Assembly: GCA_963827545.1 (NCBI GenBank)
Contig: CAWHBI010000040.1
Coordinates: forward strand, 13,730 to 77,729
Reading direction: 5' to 3'
Source: AWTP1-13 sp963827545
Lineage (GTDB): Bacteria; Pseudomonadota; Alphaproteobacteria; Rhizobiales; Hyphomicrobiaceae
Length of the DNA stretch: 64,000 bases
The notes below the pieces were generated by a model. It saw nothing but the letters and a program-made list of their open reading frames with translations. It did not search any database and was not told the DNA's origin. A program made the translations under genes and the position numbers. Shown piece after piece: positions 52,134 to 58,933 of this stretch. Each line of letters opens with the position of its first letter. Position 1 is the stretch's first letter.

Positions 52134-53243
52134 ATGACGCTCATCGAGAAGTATCGCGCCCTGGTTGCGGCAGGCGTGATCGAGACCGACCCCGCACAGG
52201 ACGAAGCCGCAGCCAAGCTCGATGCCCTGGCGCGAAATCTCAGGCATTGGCGCCGGAGACGGAATGGGCTCGCTGCACTGCTCTCGCGTTCTCAAACAGC
52301 GCCCAAGGGGCTTTACGTTTTCGGGCCTGTCGGTCGCGGCAAGACCATGCTGATGGATCTGTTCTTCGAGACCACGACGTTCCGCCCGAAGCGGCGTGTG
52401 CATTTCCACGAGTTCATGGCCGAGGTGCACGACCGCATCGGGGTCGCACGCAGGGACGCGCCCGGCGACCCGATCCCGCAGGTGGCGGCCGCCATCGCGA
52501 ACAGGACCGCGCTGCTGTGCTTCGATGAAATGCACGTCACCGACATTGCCGACGCCATGATCCTCGGCCGCCTGTTCAAGGGCATGTTCGAGAACCAGGT
52601 GGTGGTGGTGGCAACGTCGAACGTGCGCCCGCGCGAGCTATACAAGAACGGGCTCAATCGGCAGCTGTTCGTGCCCTTCATCGACCTCATCGAGCGGCAC
52701 ATGGAGGTCGAGGAGCTGCTGGCGGCCAAGGACTTCCGGCTTGAGAAGCTGGTCGGCCGACCGCTGTACTTCACACCAGCGGATGGGCGCGCCCGGGCAC
52801 AGCTGGACCAGCTGTGGGCGCAGCTGACCGGCAATCACCCCGCCGCTCCGCTCGAGCTCGATGTGAAGGGCCGGAAGCTGGCGGTGCCGCTGGCCTCGAT
52901 GGGCGTTGCGCGTTTCTCCTTCGCCGAGTTGTGCGAGCGCCCGCTGGGCACGCTCGACTACCTGGCGCTGGCCCACAAGTTCCACACTGTGCTGGTCGAC
53001 GACATTCCGACGCTGGCGCCGGCCCAGCGCGACGTGGCGCGCCGCTTCGTCAATCTGATCGATACGCTCTATGACAACCGGGTTTGCCTCATCGCCTCCG
53101 CCGCCGCCGAGCCCCACGCTCTTTACCCGGCGGGCGACGTGCAGTTCTTGTTCGAGCGCACGGCCTCGCGCCTCATCGAGATGCGCTCGGAAGGCTATTT
53201 GGCCACGCGGAGCGAGCGGCTGAGCGTTCGTGTGCCGGCATAG
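52134..53243 (+). CDS. zapE: Cell division protein ZapE (AFG1-like ATPase)
   Basis: 369 residues from the ATG at 52134 with GAGG six bases upstream; a TTG at 52107 would be longer. Walker A is GPVGRGKTMLMDLFF near residue 64; Walker B is ALLCFDEMHVTDIADAMIL; QVVVVATSNVRPRELY is the sensor region. ZapE is an ATPase that acts on the FtsZ ring, and its relatives assist inner-membrane protein quality control. In Alphaproteobacteria it lies just ahead of mdh, as here apart from an inserted monooxygenase gene. Confidence 0.92.
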   Translation: MTLIEKYRALVAAGVIETDPAQDEAAAKLDALARNLRHWRRRRNGLAALLSRSQTAPKGLYVFGPVGRGKTMLMDLFFETTTFRPKRRVHFHEFMAEVHDRIGVARRDAPGDPIPQVAAAIANRTALLCFDEMHVTDIADAMILGRLFKGMFENQVVVVATSNVRPRELYKNGLNRQLFVPFIDLIERHMEVEELLAAKDFRLEKLVGRPLYFTPADGRARAQLDQLWAQLTGNHPAAPLELDVKGRKLAVPLASMGVARFSFAELCERPLGTLDYLALAHKFHTVLVDDIPTLAPAQRDVARRFVNLIDTLYDNRVCLIASAAAEPHALYPAGDVQFLFERTASRLIEMRSEGYLATRSERLSVRVPA

Positions 53244-53292
53244 ACGACGGCAGACGGGGTATCTCATACCGGCGAACCTATTGCCCAACTCC

Positions 53293-53431
53293 ACCCGTCA
53301 TCCCGGCCAAGCGATTGCGCCTGTGCGTAATCGCGCCGAGCCGGGATCTGCGGCGAGCGGTGTCCGTGCGGCAGGTCCCGGACAGCCTCGCCCCGGCCTC
53401 CGAGCCGGGGCTCGGCTTCCGGATGACGGGT
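53293..53431. repeat. Long inverted repeat between convergent genes
   Basis: ACCCGTCATCC at 53293-53303 and GGATGACGGGT at 53421-53431 are perfect 11-bp terminal arms around a GC-rich core with internal CCGGGATC-type and GAGCCGGGG-type partial dyads. CGTCATCC-flanked units of this kind are common intergenic repeats in rhizobia. It lies between zapE and the FMO gene. Confidence 0.7.
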
Positions 53432-53452
53432 AGGTTCATTGGCTCGCCGGTA

Positions 53453-54832
53453 TCACTCGGCAGCTTGAGCACGCACCTTGGCTGCCACCTCGGGCGGTGC
53501 TTGCTGAAACGTCATGCTGCGCACGGGCCCGAAGCGGCGGATGAGCCGCAGCATCAGGCGGCGATAGTCGTAGTAGTTCACCTCGAGACGGTGACGGTCG
53601 GAAGCCACGAACGTGCGGGAGTAGCCGCCACCTGCGTAGGAGGCCAAATGCGCGCGCACCTGCTTTGCCCGTTCCGGTGCGCGCTGGCCGGCGACGACCA
53701 GGTTGGCAATGAGCCGGCCCTGGTAGTCGGCAAGACGCCACATGCTGCCGTTGGCCTGGGCGAGGCCGGCCGCGAACAGCCCGTCATGCTCGGGATGCAC
53801 CGCGTTGAGGAGAAGGCGTGGCCGCCCGTCGGGCGCGAACATGAGGGCTTCGTCGATGAATGGGATGATGGGCTGGTAGCCAGTGGCAAAGACGATGGTG
53901 TCGATGGTCTCTACCGAGCCGTCCTTGAAAAGGACGCGGCTGCCGTCATAGCTGGCGATCTCCGGCTTCACCGTCAGGTCGCCGTGCGCCACCAGGCGCG
54001 GGATCTCGTCCGTCATGGTGGGGTGGGCCTGGTCGATGGCGTAGTCCGGATCGGGCAGGCGGTAGCGCGACGGCGGCCCCTGCAGCAGCCACAGCGCGCC
54101 CTGGAACAGCCAGCGCCTGACGAGGCGCGGCAGCGGCACCATCTCCACCGTGGAGAGCAGATCGCCGGTGGGAAAGCCCAGGAGGAACTTCGGCACGAAC
54201 CAGTAGCCGCGGCGGATGCTCAAGAATACCTGCGAGCGACCGTGCGCAGCGTCGGCGACGATGTCGGCTGCCGAGTTGCCGCAGCCAACCACCAGCACGC
54301 GCTTGTCGCGCACCTGGAGCGGGCTCTTGTAGGCGCGCGAGTGTAGGATCTCACCCGCGAAGCTGCCGGGATAGGTCGGCATACGCGGGGTATCGTGGTG
54401 GCCGCTCGCCAGCACCACGCCGCGATAGGTTCGTGGCTCCGGCTCGCCGGCGACCGCAACCTCCCAAAGCCTGTCGCGGCGGGGCGCAACTTTCGTCACT
54501 GCCTTGCCGAACTGGATGTGCGGGGCGAGCCCGAATGTGCGTACGAAGTCGCGGAAGTAGCCGAGCACGCGCTCGTGGCTCGGATACTCGGGATAGTCCT
54601 CGTCCAGCATCGGCAGATCGTCGAAGCCGGTGGAGCTGATGGAGGAGACCAGGTGCGTCGTCTCGTAGACGATGCCGCTTTCGGTGGCGAAGTTCCAAAG
54701 CCCGCCGATGTCCTGCTCGCGCTCGAGGCAGTCGAACGGGATGCCGCGCTCGACGAAGCTCTTCGCCACCGCCAGGCCAGAGGCGCCGGCGCCGATGATG
54801 CAATACCTGTCGTTGCCGTCGAGATGCTGCAT
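53453..54832 (-). CDS. Flavin-containing monooxygenase
   Basis: 459 residues from the ATG at 54832; the open frame continues upstream to 55552 but only across mdh, so that part is shadow. FAD-binding CIIGAGASGLAVAKSF lies near residue 12. The FMO signature variant FAGEILHSRAYKSPLQ and the NADPH-binding VLVVGCGNSAADIVADAAHG follow, and the late IVFATGYQPIIPFID is conserved. These enzymes oxygenate N, S or carbonyl groups. It sits between zapE and mdh on the opposite strand, which suggests insertion into that conserved pair. Substrate unknown. Confidence 0.87.
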   Translation of the reverse strand: MQHLDGNDRYCIIGAGASGLAVAKSFVERGIPFDCLEREQDIGGLWNFATESGIVYETTHLVSSISSTGFDDLPMLDEDYPEYPSHERVLGYFRDFVRTFGLAPHIQFGKAVTKVAPRRDRLWEVAVAGEPEPRTYRGVVLASGHHDTPRMPTYPGSFAGEILHSRAYKSPLQVRDKRVLVVGCGNSAADIVADAAHGRSQVFLSIRRGYWFVPKFLLGFPTGDLLSTVEMVPLPRLVRRWLFQGALWLLQGPPSRYRLPDPDYAIDQAHPTMTDEIPRLVAHGDLTVKPEIASYDGSRVLFKDGSVETIDTIVFATGYQPIIPFIDEALMFAPDGRPRLLLNAVHPEHDGLFAAGLAQANGSMWRLADYQGRLIANLVVAGQRAPERAKQVRAHLASYAGGGYSRTFVASDRHRLEVNYYDYRRLMLRLIRRFGPVRSMTFQQAPPEVAAKVRAQAAE

Positions 54833-55006
54833 GCGGGTGGCGCCACCATAGTCCGCCCCCGCTCTTGAACTCCAGCCGTCGGGGATGGTTGCGGCGTCGC
54901 ACCCCCCTTTTCCTTGAACGGGCCCGGGTTTCGGGTTAACCAAACCTCGCGCGGACCAACGCGCCTGCTCGACGACGGCAAACTCACAGCACGGGAGCAT
55001 TTGGCA

Positions 55007-55979
55007 ATGGCGCGCACCAAGATCGCGCTGATCGGCGCAGGCCAGATCGGTGGTACTCTTGCTCTCCTTGCAGGGCTGAAAGAGCTCGGAGATATCGTCC
55101 TCTGCGACATGATGGATGGCGTCGCCAAGGGCAAGGCGCTCGACCTTGCACAGACATCTTCCATCGAAGGCTACAACGCCAGGATCGGCGGTGCCGGCGT
55201 CGATCCTTACGCCGCCATCGCTGGGGCCTCTGTGTGCATCGTCACCGCGGGCGTGCCGCGCAAGCCCGGCATGAGCCGCGACGATCTGCTCGGCACCAAC
55301 CTCAAGGTCATGGAGCAGGTGGGCGCGGGCATCAAGACGTACGCCCCCAACGCGTTCGTCATCTGCATCACCAACCCGCTCGACGCCATGGTCTGGGCGC
55401 TGCAGAAGTTTTCCGGGCTGCCGACGAGCAAAGTGATCGGCATGGCCGGCGTGCTCGAACTCCGCGCGCTTCGCACTGTTCCTTGCTGAAGCAGCCAACG
55501 TGTCGGTCGAGGATGTGCGCGCCATGACCCTGGGGGGCCACGGCGACGACATGGTGCCGATGGTGCGCTATTCGACGATCGGCGGCGTGCCGCTGCCCGA
55601 TTGCGTCAAGCTGGGCATGTTCTCGCAGGAGCAGCTCGACGCCATGATCAAGCGCACGCGCGGCGGCGGCGGCGAGATCGTGGCACTGCTCGGCACCGGC
55701 TCTGCCTTCTACGCGCCGGCGGCGTCGGCCATCGCCATGGCCGACAGCTATCTCAAGGACAAGCGGCGCGTGCTTCCCTGCGCGGCCTACCTCACCGGAC
55801 AGTTCGGCGTGAAGGACATGTACGTCGGCGTCCCGGTGGTGATCGGCATCAACGGCGTGGAGAAGATCGTCGAGGTGGAGATGAACGAGGCCGAGAAGCA
55901 GATGTTCCAGAAATCGGTCGCCTCGGTCAAAGGCCTCGTGGACGCCTGCATCAAGATCGCGCCGAAGCTCGGATCGTAA
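55007..55979 (+). pseudogene. mdh: Malate dehydrogenase, interrupted by a +1 frameshift
   Basis: Starts at the ATG 55007 (KIALIGAGQIGGTLALLAGL, ITNPLDAMVWALQKFSGLP). At 55458-55459 there is one base too many: the reading GMAGVLE leaves the family, while removing one A gives GMAGVLDSARFALFLAEAAN and continues with TLGGHGDDMVPMVRYSTIGG to the stop at 55979. 973 nt is 3n+1; the repaired product is 323 residues, normal for MDH. It catalyses malate/oxaloacetate interconversion in the TCA cycle. As an apparently single-copy central gene, a sequencing or assembly error is at least as likely as true loss. Confidence 0.9.
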
Positions 55980-55984
55980 CCGCT

Positions 55985-56374
55985 ATGCCCAAGAAAAAGG
56001 CCATCACGACGCCCAAGGGCAAGGTCATCGGCCCCTATTCGATGGCGATCGAGGCGGGCGATCTCGTGTTCGTCTCGGGGCAGATCCCGCTCGATGCCGC
56101 CACGGGCAAGCTGGTGGACGGCGATGTCAGCGCCCAGGCCCGGCAATCGCTGGAGAACCTGCGGGCGATCCTGGAAGCGGCGGGCCTTTCTTTCGGCCAC
56201 GTGGTGAAGACCACCATCTTCCTCACAAGCATGGCCGACTTCGCCGCTGTCAACGAGGTGTACAAGACCTTTGTGGGCGAGCCCTATCCGGCCCGCTCGA
56301 CCATCGCCGTGGCGGCGCTTCCCATGGGTGCCAAAGTCGAAATTGAAATGGTCGCCTCCCGCAGTGCAATGTAG
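55985..56374 (+). CDS. RidA/YjgF/UK114 family enamine/imine deaminase
   Basis: 129 residues, 5 bp behind mdh, so probably co-transcribed. GPYSMAIEAGDLVFVSGQIP, LDAATGKLVDGDVSAQARQS, ENLRAILEAAGLSFGHVVKT, the arginine in YPARSTIAVAALPMGAKVEI and the final EMVASR are standard. RidA hydrolyses reactive 2-aminoacrylate and related imines made by PLP enzymes. It stands between mdh and sucC, which are usually adjacent. Confidence 0.92.
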   Translation: MPKKKAITTPKGKVIGPYSMAIEAGDLVFVSGQIPLDAATGKLVDGDVSAQARQSLENLRAILEAAGLSFGHVVKTTIFLTSMADFAAVNEVYKTFVGEPYPARSTIAVAALPMGAKVEIEMVASRSAM

Positions 56375-56443
56375 CCATCTCGCGGGCCCGCAGTACCCGG
56401 CCGCCGCAGTATTTTTTGTCGAAGCTTGATCCACGGGGCGCGC

Positions 56444-57643
56444 ATGAACGTTCACGAATATCAAGCCAAGCAGCTGCTGCGGCAGTATGGCGTGCCATTG
56501 GCCGAGGGCGCTCCGGCCTTCACGGTGGACGAGGCGGTGAAGGCCGCGCAGGCCTTACCGGGGCCGGTGTGGGTGGTGAAGTCGCAAATCCATGCGGGCG
56601 GGCGCGGCAAGGGCAAATTCAAGGAGCCGGAAGCCGGCGACAAGGGCGGCGTGCGCCTCGCCAATTCCATCGACGAAGTGAAGGCGTTCGCCGAGCAAAT
56701 GCTGGGCAAGACACTGGTAACCATCCAGACCGGGCCGGCAGGCCGTGTCGTCAAGCGGCTGTTCGTCGAGGACGGCACAGCGATCGCGCGCGAACTCTAT
56801 CTCTCCGCGCTGGTGGACCGCGCCACCTCGCGCGTCGCATTCATTGCATCGACCGAAGGCGGCATGGACATCGAGAAGGTTGCGCACGACACGCCGGAGA
56901 AGATCGTGACGATCTCCATCGATCCGGCTCCGGGTTGCACGCCGGACGACGGCCGCAAGATCGCGTCTGCGCTGAAGCTCGAAGGAGACCAGATCGACCA
57001 GTGCGTGAACCTGATCCAGGCGCTCTATCGCGCCTTTGTCGAGAAGGACATGGCGCTGCTTGAGATCAACCCGCTGGTGGTAACGAAGGCCGGCAAGGTC
57101 GTCTGCCTCGACGCCAAGATCAACTTCGACGACAACGCGCTGTTCCGCCACAAGGACGTGGCCGAGCTGCGCGACATCGAGGAGGAGGACCCGGCCGAGG
57201 TGGAGGCCTCCAAGTACGACCTCAACTACGTCAAGCTCGACGGCCAGATCGGCTGCATGGTGAACGGCGCCGGCCTCGCCATGGCCACCATGGACATCAT
57301 CAAGCTCTATGGGATGGAGCCCGCCAACTTCCTGGACGTGGGCGGCGGGGCCAGCAAGGAGAAGGTGGCGGCCGCCTTCAAGATCATCCTCACCGATCCC
57401 AACGTGAAGGGCATTTTGGTGAATATCTTCGGCGGCATCATGCGCTGCGACATCATCGCCGAAGGCGTGGTGGCGGCCGCCAAGGAGATGGCCATCAAGG
57501 TGCCGCTGGTTGTGCGCCTTGAAGGCACCAACGTCGACCTCGGCAAGCAGATCCTGGCCAAGTCGGGCCTCAAGATCGTGCCGGCCGACAACCTGGCGGA
57601 TGCTGCGAAGAAGATCACGGACGAAGTGAAGAAGGCGGCGTAG
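56444..57643 (+). CDS. sucC: Succinyl-CoA synthetase beta subunit
   Basis: 399 residues from the ATG at 56444. MNVHEYQAKQLLRQYGVPLA is the ATP-grasp start; VVKSQIHAGGRGKGKFKEPE, LEINPLVVTKAGKVVCLDAK, and DVGGGASKEKVAAAF with GILVNIFGGIMRCDIIAEGV close the CoA-ligase part. It forms succinate and ATP/GTP from succinyl-CoA with SucD. Part of the TCA operon sucC-sucD-sucA-sucB. Intact. Confidence 0.96.
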   Translation: MNVHEYQAKQLLRQYGVPLAEGAPAFTVDEAVKAAQALPGPVWVVKSQIHAGGRGKGKFKEPEAGDKGGVRLANSIDEVKAFAEQMLGKTLVTIQTGPAGRVVKRLFVEDGTAIARELYLSALVDRATSRVAFIASTEGGMDIEKVAHDTPEKIVTISIDPAPGCTPDDGRKIASALKLEGDQIDQCVNLIQALYRAFVEKDMALLEINPLVVTKAGKVVCLDAKINFDDNALFRHKDVAELRDIEEEDPAEVEASKYDLNYVKLDGQIGCMVNGAGLAMATMDIIKLYGMEPANFLDVGGGASKEKVAAAFKIILTDPNVKGILVNIFGGIMRCDIIAEGVVAAAKEMAIKVPLVVRLEGTNVDLGKQILAKSGLKIVPADNLADAAKKITDEVKKAA

Positions 57644-57646
57644 CAT

Positions 57647-57732
57647 GTAGGTTGGGTCAAGCGGAGCGCAGACCCAACAATCGTCGAATAGGGCGGCAGT
57701 GTTGGGTCTTCGCTTCGCTTGACCCAACCTAC
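57647..57732. repeat. Widespread GTTGGGT-type inverted repeat
   Basis: GTAGGTTGGGTCAAGCG at 57647 and its perfect reverse complement ending at 57732, with inner GACCCAACA / TGTTGGGTC pairs. Repeats of this type occur in many proteobacteria and often between co-oriented genes. It fills the sucC-sucD gap. Confidence 0.8.
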
Positions 57733-57757
57733 GCGGAGGCACAGAAAGGCACGGCGG

Positions 57758-58684
57758 ATGGCAATCCTCGTCGACAAGTCCACCAAGGTCATCTGCCAGG
57801 GCATCACCGGCAGCCAGGGCACGTTCCACACGCAGCAGGCGCTGGCCTATGGTACGCAGGTGGTCGGTGGCGTGACGCCGGGCAAGGGTGGCAGCAAGCA
57901 CCCCGACCCCAAGCTCGCCAATGTGCCGATCTTCGACACCGTTTTGGAGGCGAGACAGAAGACCGGCGCCACCGCCACTTCCATCTATGTGCCGCCGCGC
58001 TTCGCGGCCGACGCCATCCTGGAAGCAATCGATGCCGGGATCCCGCTGATCGTGTGCATCACCGAAGGCATCCCCGTGCTCGACATGGTGAAGGTGAAGC
58101 GGGCGCTCGACGGGTCGAAGTCGCGGCTGATCGGGCCCAACTGCCCCGGCGTGCTCACGCCCGACGCCTGCAAGATCGGCATCATGCCCGGCAACATCTT
58201 CAAAGCGGGCAAGGTGGGCATCGTCTCGCGCTCCGGCACGCTCACCTACGAGGCGGTGAAACAAACGACCGATGCCGGCCTCGGCCAGTCGACGGCGGTG
58301 GGCATCGGCGGCGACCCCGTGAAGGGCACCGAGTTCATCGACGTGCTCGAGATGTTCCTGGCCGACCCGGCCACAAACTCCATCATCATGATCGGCGAGA
58401 TCGGCGGCTCGGCCGAGGAGGATGCCGCCGAGTTCATCAAGAGCGAGGCCAAGAAGGGCCGCAAGAAGCCGATGGCCGGCTTCATCGCCGGCATGACCGC
58501 CCCGCCGGGGCGCCGCATGGGCCACGCAGGCGCCATCATCGCCGGCGGCAAGGGCAAGGCGGCCGACAAGGTCGCCGCCATGCAGTCGGCGGGGATCGCC
58601 GTGGCCGACAGCCCGGCGTCGCTCGGGACCACGCTGGCCAAGGTGCTGAACGGTGGCGGCAAGGGCTGGTTCTCGCGCTCGTAG
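57758..58684 (+). CDS. sucD: Succinyl-CoA synthetase alpha subunit
   Basis: 308 residues from the ATG at 57758. MAILVDKSTKVICQGITGSQ, FHTQQALAYGTQVVGGVTPG, LIGPNCPGVLTPDACKIGIM, and the active-site histidine in RRMGHAGAIIAGGKGKAADK are present. It carries the CoA-binding Rossmann fold and the phosphohistidine. The last stop base lies at the edge of a 27-bp palindrome. Slightly longer than E. coli SucD. Intact. Confidence 0.96.
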   Translation: MAILVDKSTKVICQGITGSQGTFHTQQALAYGTQVVGGVTPGKGGSKHPDPKLANVPIFDTVLEARQKTGATATSIYVPPRFAADAILEAIDAGIPLIVCITEGIPVLDMVKVKRALDGSKSRLIGPNCPGVLTPDACKIGIMPGNIFKAGKVGIVSRSGTLTYEAVKQTTDAGLGQSTAVGIGGDPVKGTEFIDVLEMFLADPATNSIIMIGEIGGSAEEDAAEFIKSEAKKGRKKPMAGFIAGMTAPPGRRMGHAGAIIAGGKGKAADKVAAMQSAGIAVADSPASLGTTLAKVLNGGGKGWFSRS

Positions 58685-58789
58685 GTGTCAGAACCTGCGG
58701 GTCTGACACCATGGCTCCTGCCCGCGCCTTAGGCACCCTGTTGCGTCTTCGGTTGGTGGAACGGTGTCAGACCCGCAGGGTCTGACACC
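58684..58789. repeat. Pair of 27-bp palindromes (REP-like), locus 2
   Basis: 58684-58710 has arms GGTGTCAGAACC and GGGTCTGACACC (one mismatch) around TGC; 58763-58789 has GGTGTCAGACCC and GGGTCTGACACC around GCA (perfect). They are 52 bp apart and the first touches the sucD stop codon. Same family as 34271-34359. Confidence 0.88.
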
Positions 58790-58933
58790 CGCACACAGGC
58801 GTGAACGGCTTATTGTCACCTGCAACCTGTACTAAGCGACACGATGTGGTAGCAAGGCGCCGCAGTGTGGATGTTTTGGTTAATTCCCTGTGCGATCCTG
58901 CGCCGAACGCAAGCGACAGAGCGCTGATACGAC

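Noticed and set aside
54833..55552. Upstream extension of the FMO reading frame over mdh
   Set aside because: The FMO family begins at the GxGxxG region just after 54832; the extension is antisense to mdh.
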